Origin: WTFY01 sp965203725 | GTDB taxonomy: Bacteria > Pseudomonadota > Gammaproteobacteria > UBA4575 | DNA length: 64,000 bases | Direction of reading: 5' to 3' | Assembly (NCBI GenBank): GCA_965203725.1 | Contig: CBDBDH010000001.1 | Location: forward strand, 434,001 to 498,000 | Part shown: one piece after another, positions 18,249 to 27,839 of the stretch | Position numbering within the stretch: position 1 is the stretch's first letter | Layout: every line of letters begins with the position of its first letter | Translations under genes and position numbers: made by a program | The notes under the pieces: generated by a model | What the model was told of the DNA's origin: nothing | What the model saw: only the letters and a program-made list of their open reading frames with translations | Databases searched by the model: none

Positions 18249-19672
18249 CGGGCCACTCCAACCACCGGCGGAGGGACCGCACGGACAACACTGCGGCCCC
18301 TGGCGGTCATCCACAGGTTGTATGCCATCAGTACCGCGCCGATGAAAAAGGAGCATCCAGCGACCAGGCGCAGGGTGTAGTAAGGCGCCATGCTGGCCAT
18401 GATGTCCTTGAAGCTGTAGCGAAGTTCCCCGATCTCGTCCAGGCTCAGCCACAAGAGACCCTGGGAGACACCTGCACCCCACATCGCCAGCACGTAGAGC
18501 ATCACACCCGCCAGTGCCAGCCAGAAATGCCAGTTTGCAAGGCGATGGCTGTAGAGCTCGGCACCCACCAGGCGCGGCAGCAGGAAATAGAACGTGCCGA
18601 AGGTGATCAGTGCGTTCCATCCCAGTGCCCCGGAATGCACGTGACCAATGGTCCAGTCAGTAAAATGGCTGACTACGTTGACGCTCTTGATGGCCATCAT
18701 CGGCCCTTCAAAGGTTGCAAGACCGTAAAAGGCCAGTGACAGCACGATGAACTTCAATGCCGGGTCCGTGCGCAGCTTCTCCCAGGCTCCGGCCACCGTC
18801 ATGACGCCATTGACCAAAGTGGCCCAGGACGGCGCCAGCAGTACCAAGCTCATGATCATGCCCAGGGACTGCACCCACTCCGGCACGGCATTGTAGTGCA
18901 GATGGTGCGGGCCGGCCCAGATATAGCTGTAAGTGAAGGCCCAGAACGCTACGATGGACAGCCGGTAACTCCAGATCGGGCGGTCGGCATGCTTGGGCAG
19001 GAAGTAGTACAGCATGCCGAGAAACCCGCCCGTCAACAGGAATCCCACCGCGTTATGGCCGTACCACCACTGTACGACGGCATCCTGGGCACCGGCAAAC
19101 AGTGAATAGGACTTCGACCAGGCCACGGGAATGGCTTGGCTGTTGACGATGTGAAGCATGGCGATGACGATAATCAACGCGCCATAAAACCAGTTGGACA
19201 CATAGATCTGCTGGATTCGCCGCCTGGCGATGGTGCCGAAAAAGACGACTGCGAAACACACCCAGATGACGGTGATGGCAATGTCAAAGGGCCATTCCAG
19301 CTCGGCATACTCCTTGCCTCCGTTCCAGCCGGCCAGCAGCGAGAGCCCGCCAAGGAGGATGACCGCTTGCCAGGCCAGGGCGCAAAACCACGCCAGCCCA
19401 GGTGCAAACAGCGGTACGTGGCAGGTACGCTGCACGCTGTAGAAAGCCGTACCCATCAGCGCGGCGATGCCGAAGCCGAAGATCACGGCGTTGGTGTGCA
19501 GGTTGCGCAGGCGGCCGTAGGACAGCCATTCGCGTCCGAAGTCGAGGGTCGGCCAAACCAGTTCTGCAGCCACATAGATACCTGCGGCCATGCCCACCAG
19601 TGACCAGAAAATGGCAAAGCCGGTCAGCCAAGCCACCACCCGGTCGTGATATTGCTCGGTGCCCAGACTCAA
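18245..19672 (-). CDS. ccoN: cbb3-type cytochrome c oxidase catalytic subunit I
   Basis: 475 residues, twelve or so membrane helices. CcoN binds heme b and the heme b3-CuB centre and reduces O2 at high affinity. The histidine ligands are visible in NLHTNAVIFGFG, VVQWWYGHNAVGF, IWAGPHHLHY and HFTDWTIGHVHSGALGW. The start is a TTG at 19672, overlapping the stop of the upstream Yip1-like gene (TTGA), consistent with translational coupling; no better downstream start is evident. A cbb3 oxidase as electron acceptor fits a microaerophilic sulfur oxidiser. Confidence 0.96.
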   Translation of the reverse strand: MSLGTEQYHDRVVAWLTGFAIFWSLVGMAAGIYVAAELVWPTLDFGREWLSYGRLRNLHTNAVIFGFGIAALMGTAFYSVQRTCHVPLFAPGLAWFCALAWQAVILLGGLSLLAGWNGGKEYAELEWPFDIAITVIWVCFAVVFFGTIARRRIQQIYVSNWFYGALIIVIAMLHIVNSQAIPVAWSKSYSLFAGAQDAVVQWWYGHNAVGFLLTGGFLGMLYYFLPKHADRPIWSYRLSIVAFWAFTYSYIWAGPHHLHYNAVPEWVQSLGMIMSLVLLAPSWATLVNGVMTVAGAWEKLRTDPALKFIVLSLAFYGLATFEGPMMAIKSVNVVSHFTDWTIGHVHSGALGWNALITFGTFYFLLPRLVGAELYSHRLANWHFWLALAGVMLYVLAMWGAGVSQGLLWLSLDEIGELRYSFKDIMASMAPYYTLRLVAGCSFFIGAVLMAYNLWMTARGRSVVRAVPPPVVGVAR

Positions 19673-20283
19673 ACTCCCAGGTTGGGCCCTATGCCCCCGC
19701 TCCAGAGCGCTACCGTAATGCCCAGCAGGCTAACGCTGGCCACCAGCAGGTAGGCGACCAGGGACGAAGCCATGAGCATGCCACGCTCCGGCGAGGTGCC
19801 GAGCGCCTCCGGCAAGCAGCGGTACAGCAGATACAGGCTCCAGATCAGCGCCGGAATCATCACCAGCAGATTGATGAAAACGTGCGGGACCAGATGACCC
19901 AGGCTGGCAAGAATCACCGGCATGCCCACCAGCACCACGAACGACAGATGAGAGCCGAATTCGAGTCTTGCGCCATAGGTATCTGCCATCCAGCGGGCGA
20001 CCACCGCAGTGCTCAGGAAGCCGGCAACGAGGGCGATGAAGTAGGCAAGGCTGATGAGCGTCAGGCCTGCCGGGGAGATGTACAGCGGCTCCCCGCCTCC
20101 CAACCGCCAGCCAAAGGTGGCTCCCCCGATGTAGGCGAACAGTGGCGGGATGAGGCTGAGCGGAATCACCAGACGCAAAAGCACCGCCGGGGTATCCGGG
20201 GTATCCGCAGCCAGGCGGGCACCCGCCTCAGCAGGCCGTGTGATCAGGCGTGCGAAGCGCCACGGAGTCAGTAGTGCATCCAT
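19669..20283 (-). CDS. Yip1-family multispanning membrane protein
   Basis: 204 residues with five hydrophobic segments (around 36-58, 70-95, 112-128, 132-150, 170-192). The layout and the start (LLTPWRFARLITRPAEA, reminiscent of the usual P..T...I...P opening) fit the Yip1/DUF1282 family. Function unknown. Its stop overlaps the ccoN start by 4 nt, so it is translationally coupled to the oxidase subunits. This suggests, but does not show, a role in oxidase assembly or membrane setting. Confidence 0.75.
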   Translation of the reverse strand: MDALLTPWRFARLITRPAEAGARLAADTPDTPAVLLRLVIPLSLIPPLFAYIGGATFGWRLGGGEPLYISPAGLTLISLAYFIALVAGFLSTAVVARWMADTYGARLEFGSHLSFVVLVGMPVILASLGHLVPHVFINLLVMIPALIWSLYLLYRCLPEALGTSPERGMLMASSLVAYLLVASVSLLGITVALWSGGIGPNLGV

Positions 20284-20307
20284 CGAGGCGGACCTGATCG
20301 CTGTTGC

Positions 20308-21018
20308 CTAATTGACAGGCAGTTGTGCACGCAACTGGTCGCGGTCGAACCACCATGAGTCACCCGCCATTACATCGACGACCGTCGCCAGCCGATTGAA
20401 GAGCTTGTCCGTGTCGTTCAGTTCAAGAATTTCGATCCACATCCTGATGGATTCCTCGTCCTCGATGCCGCGGTGGCGCTTGGCGACTTTGGCTAGAATT
20501 TGCATGGTCAGGAAGGTCAGGCTTTCATGCTGCTCTTTCGCCCGCACATCGGCGATGTAATGTGCCGCCATGGCTGCCACTGCGGCTCCATCGGACTGGT
20601 CGGGCGTCTCATCCACGATGTGGTGCAGCATTTCAATGGACAGTGCTGGTTCCATCGGGTATGTCACCGCCAGCCAGCAGCCTTGGCCCAAAGCCACGAT
20701 GGCATCCTCCTGGTTGGACTGATACAGCGCCCTGCACGCCTTGACGGCGTGCTCGAATTCCCGTTCCGCAACAAACAGTTCAACCAGGGGCCGGGCGCTC
20801 GACCAGGCCTCCTCCAGCCGGTTGAGTCCGATCAGCGCCTCGGCAATTTCGAGTTCCAGTTGTGCGCGCTGGAAATTGCTTGCCTCCTGGGGGAGGTCTC
20901 GCAGCTGCTGGCGACAATCAAGCAGCTTGTTTTCAAACCAGACGCGTTCATCCGCCGACTGGAATGCACTCATGGCATCGTGAAGGGGTTGCCGGGTAGG
21001 GTCAAATTTTTCAACCAT
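20308..21018 (-). CDS. Conserved hypothetical protein, helical repeat (TPR-like) character
   Basis: 236 residues from the ATG at 21018 (MVEKFDPTRQPL), preferred over the frame start at 21081 because GGGA stands about 7 nt upstream. The sequence is all-helical with pairs such as AQLELEIAEALIGLNRLEEA and FEHAVKACRALYQSNQEDA that resemble tetratricopeptide-type helices. No signal peptide or membrane segment, so cytoplasmic. It lies 24 nt upstream of the Yip1-ccoNOQP run on the same strand and may be cotranscribed. I do not recognise the family. Confidence 0.6.
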   Translation of the reverse strand: MVEKFDPTRQPLHDAMSAFQSADERVWFENKLLDCRQQLRDLPQEASNFQRAQLELEIAEALIGLNRLEEAWSSARPLVELFVAEREFEHAVKACRALYQSNQEDAIVALGQGCWLAVTYPMEPALSIEMLHHIVDETPDQSDGAAVAAMAAHYIADVRAKEQHESLTFLTMQILAKVAKRHRGIEDEESIRMWIEILELNDTDKLFNRLATVVDVMAGDSWWFDRDQLRAQLPVN

Positions 21019-21459
21019 CAGTTTTCCCTGCAATTCATGTCGGTACCTGTATCGGACGACCCGTAAAGACGACCTGTTCAAAAAAGATTCCTGAATGCGC
21101 GACGGTCATGGCATAACAGGGCGAGTGTGTATGGATCACCTGCACGAATTGCCTTCAGGCACATGGGGCAGCAATACCCTGCATGCCACCACATCAGTGC
21201 CTCCTGCTCACTCAGAATGTTCCTTCTTTATACAACTTTCAAGACCGGGTAGCAAAGCGGCATCGCCGACCCCTGCAAGCTGCAGGAAAACAGCTTTCCG
21301 GCCCATACGCAAGGGCCCAATTGCAAACCGAAACCCGTCGGACTGAACCCCGGGCAAGACTGTTTTTTGCTACACTTAGAAAACCAAACCATCTCCACAC
21401 ACCCAACTCCTGCCCACATGAATTCAATCTGTAGGATCAGTTCCTGAAAGGCTTAGTAC
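21019..21459 (+). promoter_or_regulatory. Divergent intergenic region with the fabA promoter
   Basis: No gene is supported in these 441 nt. Near the right end is an extended -10 element, TGCTACACT (21368-21376), without a clear -35, giving a leader of about 77 nt for fabA. A short perfect inverted repeat (CCTGCA/TGCAGG) lies around 21272-21286. The remaining sequence must also hold the promoter of the minus-strand helical hypothetical, which I could not place. Confidence 0.4.
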
Positions 21460-21975
21460 GTGTCTAAAAAAAATTCATATTCCTACGAGGAGTTGCTGGA
21501 TTGCAGTCATGGAAAAATGTTCGGGCCAGGGAATGCACAGTTGCCCCTGCCCAACATGCTGATGATGGATCGAATCACAAAAATCACCGACGATACGGGT
21601 CAGTACGGACGCGGCGAGGTCGAAGCCGTACTCGATGTCAAGCCCGATCTGTGGTTTTTCGATTGCCACTTCACTGGCGACCCCGTCATGCCTGGGTGCC
21701 TGGGCCTGGACGCCCTGTGGCAACTGCTGGGATTTTTCATTGCCTGGACGGGTGTGCCGGGGCGGGGCCGGGCTCTCGGCGTCAATGAGGTCCGTTTCAC
21801 AGGTCAGGTTTTGCCGGATGCCAAGCGAGTGGATTATCAGCTGGATATCAAAAGGATCGTCACTCGAGGCGCAACCATGGGCATTGCAGATGGCACGATG
21901 TCTGTGGATGGAAGGACCATCTACGTTGCCAAGGACCTGCGGGTCGGACTGTTTCTCTCCACCAAGGGCTTCTGA
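21460..21975 (+). CDS. fabA: 3-hydroxydecanoyl-ACP dehydratase/isomerase
   Basis: 171 residues, full length. FabA dehydrates 3-hydroxydecanoyl-ACP and isomerises the product to cis-3-decenoyl-ACP, the entry to unsaturated fatty acids. The active-site His lies in FDCHFTGDPVMPGCLGLDALW, with Asp in the partner region GLDALWQLLGFF. The start is GTG at 21460 (SKKNSYSYEELLDCSHG), matching the conserved family N-terminus. No fabB follows; the next gene is a TonB-dependent receptor. Confidence 0.97.
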   Translation: MSKKNSYSYEELLDCSHGKMFGPGNAQLPLPNMLMMDRITKITDDTGQYGRGEVEAVLDVKPDLWFFDCHFTGDPVMPGCLGLDALWQLLGFFIAWTGVPGRGRALGVNEVRFTGQVLPDAKRVDYQLDIKRIVTRGATMGIADGTMSVDGRTIYVAKDLRVGLFLSTKGF

Positions 21976-22112
21976 AAGCCTGCTTCCGGTACGGTCCGGC
22001 GACCCGCCGGCCCGGCAGTCTCTGTTTCCCCGCACCTTGACTGACGGTATACTGAAAAGCAGAATTTCTGGTTTCAAGAGTTCGCCGGAAAAACAAAAAG
22101 CGGGGAGTTGGT

Positions 22113-24542
22113 ATGCATCAGTCAGGCAACCGTTATTCATTGATATGGTCACTTCTGCTGTTTTTCGCAGCTTATGCAGGGCTGGTCCAGAATGTACTTG
22201 CAGAGAAAGCGGCGGAATCCGCGCACAAGGCACAAGGGAGCAGCTATGTACTGCCGGGACTGTATGTAACGGCTACCAAACGCCTCCTGCCGGAACAGGA
22301 AGTACCCTTTTCCCTGAATGTCCAGTCCGAAGAGGACATCGAGCGCCTGAACACTACGGGTCTGGAGGACCTTTCCCGGAATGTTGCCGGGCTGTCCATC
22401 CAGAACCTGGGCCCCGGACAAAGCGTGGTCAGCATACGCGGCATATCATCGGGACAGATCGTGCGCGACCAGCCAGGCGTCAAGGAGCAGGTAGGCGTGT
22501 ACCTCGACGAAACTCCGATTTCCCTGTCCCTGTTCACTCCGGACATCGACCTGTTTGACCTGAACCGGGTAGAGACGCTGAGGGGACCGCAGGGAACGCT
22601 GTTCGGGTCCGGTTCGATCGGCGGCACGGTGCGCTACATCACCAACCAGCCACAGCTGGGTGTGAACGAGACCAAGATCGAGCTGGATGCGAACCAGATC
22701 GATGACGGCTCGCATGGCGAGCATTTCAAGCTCGCCAGCAACCTGGCCCTGGGCGATGCGGCCGCCGCACGGGCGGTAGCCTACTTCACGGGCTACGGCG
22801 GGTTCATTGATGCACTCAACAAAGATGGGTCCACGGAAGAGGATGTCAATGACGGCACCCGGTTTGGCGGACGGATTGCCCTGCTGTGGGAACCGCTTGA
22901 GAACCTGTCCATCACCCCGCGTGTGGTCTATCAGGACATCGACCTGGGCGGGTTCAACCGCGAGGAGGTGTACAACCTGTTCAGGAGCCCCTATACCACC
23001 ACCGTCACCCCTGTCCGCCTGGACAGGAGGGAGCAGTTTCTGTTGCTGGACGAGGCATTCGAAGATGAGACCCTGATTCTGGATACGGTCGTCGAATGGG
23101 GCATCCGGGATTCCCTGGACATGACCTATACCACCAGTTATATCCGCCGGGACATCCTGGTCAGCCGTGACGCCAGTGCACTGACCGGCAGCGTGAGCAT
23201 CGATCCCGGCATCGCCTACTTTCACAGCCTGATGCTTTCGGATGACCAGGCGTTGCGCCCGTCCAACCTGCGCGACACCACCGACCTTGAGCAAATGACG
23301 CACGAACTGCGCTTCAGTTCAGGCGATGACAGTGGCCTGCGCTGGCTGGCCGGCATATTCTATACGGATGTGGAGCGTGACTACTCCCAGCGCCTGCCCA
23401 CCCCGGGGTACGATGCGCTCTCCAGACTCCCCTCGGCCACGGATGATTTCCCGGATGCCGTGGACTCACCCTATTCTTCCGACCTGACGTACAATTTGCA
23501 GCAGACTGCCTTGTTCGGGGAAGTGACCTACCCGTTGCTGGATCGCCTGGACCTGACCGCCGGACTGCGCTGGTATGACTGGGAAGAGGACAAGACGTTC
23601 ACATCGGGGGGGCCTTTCTCGAATTCGGCCGCGCAGCATCAGGACGTCAGGGTATCCTCCGACGGGTACAATCCCCGCTTCATGGTCAGTTACGAGGCTG
23701 CCGAAAATATCAGGGTGAACGCACAGATTTCCAAGGGCTTTCGCCTGGGAGGGGTGAACGACCCGTTGAATGCACCCCTGTGCAAGGCCGATTACGACAA
23801 CTACAAGGACTACCAGGAATTCGACGATGAAACCCTCTGGAACTACGAACTGGGTTTCAAGTCTTCGTTTGAGACGGTCACCGTCAACGGTTCGGTATTT
23901 TATTCAGACATCGAGGATCTGGGTGTAAACATCGATGCCGGGATGTGCTCATCGCGGGTCACCATCAGCGTGCCTGAAGCCCACACGGCAGGTGCGGAAC
24001 TTGAAATTTCCGCCCGCCCGACCCGCGCCCTGCACGTCACCTTTGCCGGAAGCTATGTGGAGGCGGAGTTTGATTCCACGGTGGCTGCAGTCGACGGAAG
24101 CGTGCTGCACGGCATCGAGGACGGCAACCGCATCCCCTCAGTACCCGAGTGGCAGCTTTCCGGGTCGGCTACCTACCTGCTACCCGGCGTTCTGAGCGCA
24201 AATGAAAGCTACATCACGGCCTCCTGGCAATACGTGGACGCCAGCATCACGCAGCCCGGCGACCAGGTCCCGGGGGAAGACGTTTTCAACACCAATTTCC
24301 CCTATGCCGGAACTCCCGCTGACCAGACGACAGAGGTCGACCTGACGCTCGATTCATACCACCTGTTCAACCTGTATGCAGGCCTTGTGTATGACGCGCT
24401 GGAACTCACGGTTTTTGCAAAAAACATCACGGACGAAAACCCGAAACTGTCCTTTGACCGTGAGAGAGGAGGCAGGGCCCGGCTCGGGTACCGGGTGGGC
24501 CAGCCCCGCACCTTTGGGGTAACGGCACGCATGTATTTCTGA
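22113..24542 (+). CDS. TonB-dependent outer-membrane receptor
   Basis: 809 residues. The signal peptide covers about the first 31 residues (hydrophobic core SLLLFFAAYAGLVQNV, cleavage near LAE). A plug domain follows (YVTATKRLLPEQEVPFSLNV, LRGPQGTLFGSGSIGGTVRY), then a 22-strand-type barrel ending in the C-terminal aromatic FGVTARMYF required for outer-membrane insertion. The plug strand VRGISSGQ-like segment (VVSIRGISSGQI) is intact. Such receptors import siderophores, cobalamin or other large ligands. No adjacent transport or regulator gene identifies the substrate. A -10-like TATACT lies at 22048-22053. Confidence 0.95.
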   Translation: MHQSGNRYSLIWSLLLFFAAYAGLVQNVLAEKAAESAHKAQGSSYVLPGLYVTATKRLLPEQEVPFSLNVQSEEDIERLNTTGLEDLSRNVAGLSIQNLGPGQSVVSIRGISSGQIVRDQPGVKEQVGVYLDETPISLSLFTPDIDLFDLNRVETLRGPQGTLFGSGSIGGTVRYITNQPQLGVNETKIELDANQIDDGSHGEHFKLASNLALGDAAAARAVAYFTGYGGFIDALNKDGSTEEDVNDGTRFGGRIALLWEPLENLSITPRVVYQDIDLGGFNREEVYNLFRSPYTTTVTPVRLDRREQFLLLDEAFEDETLILDTVVEWGIRDSLDMTYTTSYIRRDILVSRDASALTGSVSIDPGIAYFHSLMLSDDQALRPSNLRDTTDLEQMTHELRFSSGDDSGLRWLAGIFYTDVERDYSQRLPTPGYDALSRLPSATDDFPDAVDSPYSSDLTYNLQQTALFGEVTYPLLDRLDLTAGLRWYDWEEDKTFTSGGPFSNSAAQHQDVRVSSDGYNPRFMVSYEAAENIRVNAQISKGFRLGGVNDPLNAPLCKADYDNYKDYQEFDDETLWNYELGFKSSFETVTVNGSVFYSDIEDLGVNIDAGMCSSRVTISVPEAHTAGAELEISARPTRALHVTFAGSYVEAEFDSTVAAVDGSVLHGIEDGNRIPSVPEWQLSGSATYLLPGVLSANESYITASWQYVDASITQPGDQVPGEDVFNTNFPYAGTPADQTTEVDLTLDSYHLFNLYAGLVYDALELTVFAKNITDENPKLSFDRERGGRARLGYRVGQPRTFGVTARMYF

Positions 24543-24638
24543 CACGTTGCGAGATGGCCCGGCAGAGAGCGGCCTGACTGAAGGGACGGTTGAATGCCGG
24601 TCCCTGCTGGCACGAGACCTTGAGGTCCGCCTGCAGAA

Positions 24639-25058
24639 CTAGTTGTCTGTAAAGCCGATTTTCGTATGCGTACCGTCGCAAAAGGGACGGTTATTGCTGT
24701 GCTGACAGCGGCACAAACCTCCCACCTTGCGCAGGATCTCTTTTTGTTGCGTATCCTGGATACAGGCCGCACCCCGGAAGATCAGGGGACCATTGGCCTG
24801 CACCTTGATTTCAAGAACTCCGGTATTGACCAGGTCGTCCTGCGAGACGGGCGGGTTCACGAACTTGCCATCATCGCAAAATCCGGCGGTCTTGTGCTGC
24901 CCGTCACAATAGGGTTTGTTTCTGGAATTTCCACAACGGCACAAGTACAACTCCCCAGTCTTTTCCAGCAACTCCCCGTCACTGTCGAACAGCTCAAGCC
25001 GACCCGTGATGTGCAAAGGGCCATCCACAATGGATGTGATCTTGTTTCCCTCGCTCAT
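24639..25058 (-). CDS. Double CDGSH iron-sulfur domain protein
   Basis: 139 residues from the ATG at 25058 (MSEGNKITSIVDGPLHI); the longer frame reaches into pepN. Two CDGSH-type 2Fe-2S motifs are present: CRCGNSRNKPYCDGQHKTAGF (about 40-60) and CRCQHSNNRPFCDGTHTKIGF (about 114-134), each C-x-C-x9-C-x3-H. Between them lies a domain of about 50 residues (LEIKVQANGPLIFRGAA). CDGSH proteins bind a labile 2Fe-2S cluster with three Cys and one His and act in redox or cluster transfer. It follows pepN by 49 nt on the same strand. Confidence 0.92.
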   Translation of the reverse strand: MSEGNKITSIVDGPLHITGRLELFDSDGELLEKTGELYLCRCGNSRNKPYCDGQHKTAGFCDDGKFVNPPVSQDDLVNTGVLEIKVQANGPLIFRGAACIQDTQQKEILRKVGGLCRCQHSNNRPFCDGTHTKIGFTDN

Positions 25059-25107
25059 GGCCGGCTTTTTGACAGGCGGGTCCCCGGGATGCATCCATCC
25101 CGACACG

Positions 25108-27765
25108 TCATGGCGCAGACCCCAGGCTTTTTGAGACGATCTCGTACACATCGCCCGAGAGATTCCGCTGTGCTGCGATCCGTTCGAGCTGTTCATGCAT
25201 CTTGTGCCTGCAGGGAGCGGAGTACTTTCGCCAGCGCATCAACGAGCGGGCCAGGCGTGATGCAGCCTGAGGGTTGAGCTTGTCCAGGGCAAGCACCTGG
25301 TCTGCAACAAATGCATACCCGCTGCCGTCGGGCTGGTGAAATGCGCCGGGATTCTGTCCGGAGAACACACCAATCAGCGCACGTACCTTGTTGGGGTTTT
25401 GCAAACTGAACAAGGGGTGCTCCATGAGGTTCTTTACGGTCTCGAGAACGCCCGGAACTCTTGACAGTGCCTGGAATGCAAACCACTTTTCCATGACCAG
25501 CGGGTCGTGTGTCCATTGCCGTTCAAAGGACGAAAGCACCTGCTCGCGCTCATCGCATGCCCGATGCAGCAAGGCCCGGATGGCGCCCGCCTGCTCGGTC
25601 ATGTTGCCTGCCCGGACATACTGTTTCAGTGCCAGCTTCCGGTATTCATCCTCGTCCAGGCGGGTCAGCAGTTGCAAACAGACATTCTGCAGCCGTCTGC
25701 GTGCCATCTCTTCCGTGCTGTACCAGTATTCATCCTCCCTGTAACAAGCCTGGTAGATCCCGAGCAGGTCCTGTTCCAGATGCTGTGCCACCGACAGCGA
25801 CAAGCGATCGCATGCCGCTACGACTTTAGGCATGTCGACCTCGTCAAGATGTTCTTCCACATCCCGCTCGCCCGGCAAGGTGAGCAACTCGGCCAACAGG
25901 CTCCGGTCCGCCGTATCAGCCCGTATGGTGTGCTCCAGCGCCTGGATCAATGCCGACAGGGAGTCCGAAGTCCCGAGATCCTTCGAACCCGTGGCCCACT
26001 CGAGCAGTGCGTTCAATGCCAGATGATTGCCTGCATTCCAGCGGTTGAAGGCGTCCGGTGAATGCTTCAGCAGCCAGGCGAGCTGTGTGTCGCTGTAGTC
26101 AAAACACATACGTACCGGTGCAGAAAAATCCTGCAGCAGATCGGGCACCGGCTTCTTTTCCATATTTTCGAATACAAAGCTCTGCTGCGAATCATTGATC
26201 AGCAATACCGTGCTGGTGCCCTCGCGAAGACCCTGCACCTCCGGTTCCGGAGAAAGGACATCGCCGGACGAGGCATCCAGCAGCGAGAGCTTGACAGGGA
26301 TCACGAAGGGCTGTTTTGACTCGCTTTCCGGGGTGGTCGGGCAGGACTGCTTGAAATCAAGCCTGTAGGTGTTGGAAGCGCCATCCCACCGATCATCCAC
26401 CTCCAGGACCGGGGTGCCTGCCTGGTCATACCAGCGCTTGAACTGCGTCAGGTCAAAAGCGTTGGCATCGGCCATCGCCGCCGCAAAATCATCCGTGGTT
26501 ACCGCCTGGCCGTCGTGGCGCTCAAAGTACAGATCCATGCCCTTGCGGAATCCGTCCATTCCAAACATGCTCTGGTACATGCGAACAATCTCGGCACCTT
26601 TCTCGTACACGGTGAGCGTGTAGAAATTATTGATTTCCAGGTAGGAGGCCGGTCGCACCGGATGCGCCATGGGACTGGCATCCTCGGCAAACTGATAGGT
26701 GCGCAGATAACGTACGTCGTGGATGCGCTTTACGGCCCGTGAAGTCACGTCTGCCGTGAACTCCTGATCCCGAAAAACGGTAAGCCCTTCCTTCAGGCTC
26801 AGCTGAAACCAGTCCCGACAGGTCACACGGTTCCCCGTCCAGTTGTGGAAATACTCATGCGCCACCACGGCTTCAATCATCATGTAATCCGCATCGGTCG
26901 CGGTATCGGCACGTGCCAGTACACAACTCGAGTTAAAGATATTGAGCCCCTTGTTCTCCATGGCGCCCATGTTGAAATCGTCCACCGCGACGATCATGTA
27001 GATATCCAGATCGCATTCGAGTCCGAAACGCTGCTCATCCCAGCGCATCGCCTTTTGCAGGGAGCGAAGTGCATGCGCACATTTGTCGGCATTGTGTTTT
27101 TCCGTGTAGATGCGCAAAACGATGTCCTTGCCCGATGCGGTGCGATGGCTGCCCTGCAAATACACCAGGTCCGCAGCGACCAGGGCAAACAGATAGCAGG
27201 GCTTGGGAAAAGGATCCTCCCACACGGCATAGTGCTGCCCGTCACCGCAATCACCCTGCTCCACGGGGTTGCCGTTGGACAACAGAACCGGATAGCGGGC
27301 CCGGTCGGCCTGCAGGCGCACGGTATAGATCGACATCACATCGGGACGATCCAGAAAATAGGTGATTTTCCGAAATCCCTGGGCTTCACACTGGGTACAG
27401 AAATTCCCGCCGGACTTGTACAGGCCTTCCAGGGAGGTGTTGGTTTGCGGGCTGATGGTCGTTTGAATGCCCAATTCGAACTTCGCCGGCACCTCAGGGA
27501 TCTGCAGGGTCCGGCTGGTCTGCGTGAACTGTCCGGCACTCAGGCGATGTCCGTCAAGCTCGACATAATCCAGTTCCAGGTTTTCACCGTCCAGCACCAG
27601 TGCAGTACCCGAGCCTGCCGCGCCAGGATTGCGTACTACCTGCAGCCTGGAAGTGACTGCCGTGGACTCCTCACCAAACTGAAACACCAGGTGAACATGC
27701 GTAATCAGATAAGGCGGGGGTGTATAATCCTTCAGATAGATCGGCTGAGGATGACCTTCTTTCAT
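25108..27765 (-). CDS. pepN: Aminopeptidase N (M1 family)
   Basis: 885 residues from the ATG at 27765 (MKEGHPQPIYLKDYTPPPYL), which matches the conserved gammaproteobacterial PepN start; the frame extending to 27846 overlaps the divergent trhO gene. The exopeptidase motif GAMENKGLNIFN and the zinc site HEYFHNWTGNRVTCRDWFQLSLKEGLT (HExxH plus the distal Glu) are both present. It is a broad-specificity cytosolic aminopeptidase. Divergent from trhO with 74 nt between starts. Confidence 0.97.
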   Translation of the reverse strand: MKEGHPQPIYLKDYTPPPYLITHVHLVFQFGEESTAVTSRLQVVRNPGAAGSGTALVLDGENLELDYVELDGHRLSAGQFTQTSRTLQIPEVPAKFELGIQTTISPQTNTSLEGLYKSGGNFCTQCEAQGFRKITYFLDRPDVMSIYTVRLQADRARYPVLLSNGNPVEQGDCGDGQHYAVWEDPFPKPCYLFALVAADLVYLQGSHRTASGKDIVLRIYTEKHNADKCAHALRSLQKAMRWDEQRFGLECDLDIYMIVAVDDFNMGAMENKGLNIFNSSCVLARADTATDADYMMIEAVVAHEYFHNWTGNRVTCRDWFQLSLKEGLTVFRDQEFTADVTSRAVKRIHDVRYLRTYQFAEDASPMAHPVRPASYLEINNFYTLTVYEKGAEIVRMYQSMFGMDGFRKGMDLYFERHDGQAVTTDDFAAAMADANAFDLTQFKRWYDQAGTPVLEVDDRWDGASNTYRLDFKQSCPTTPESESKQPFVIPVKLSLLDASSGDVLSPEPEVQGLREGTSTVLLINDSQQSFVFENMEKKPVPDLLQDFSAPVRMCFDYSDTQLAWLLKHSPDAFNRWNAGNHLALNALLEWATGSKDLGTSDSLSALIQALEHTIRADTADRSLLAELLTLPGERDVEEHLDEVDMPKVVAACDRLSLSVAQHLEQDLLGIYQACYREDEYWYSTEEMARRRLQNVCLQLLTRLDEDEYRKLALKQYVRAGNMTEQAGAIRALLHRACDEREQVLSSFERQWTHDPLVMEKWFAFQALSRVPGVLETVKNLMEHPLFSLQNPNKVRALIGVFSGQNPGAFHQPDGSGYAFVADQVLALDKLNPQAASRLARSLMRWRKYSAPCRHKMHEQLERIAAQRNLSGDVYEIVSKSLGSAP

Positions 27766-27839
27766 GATGCCTGTGAGAACCTTGACGAAGCGCACAGCAT
27801 AAGCAAATCCGGGATGAATTTCATCGCTCCCGGCTACCC

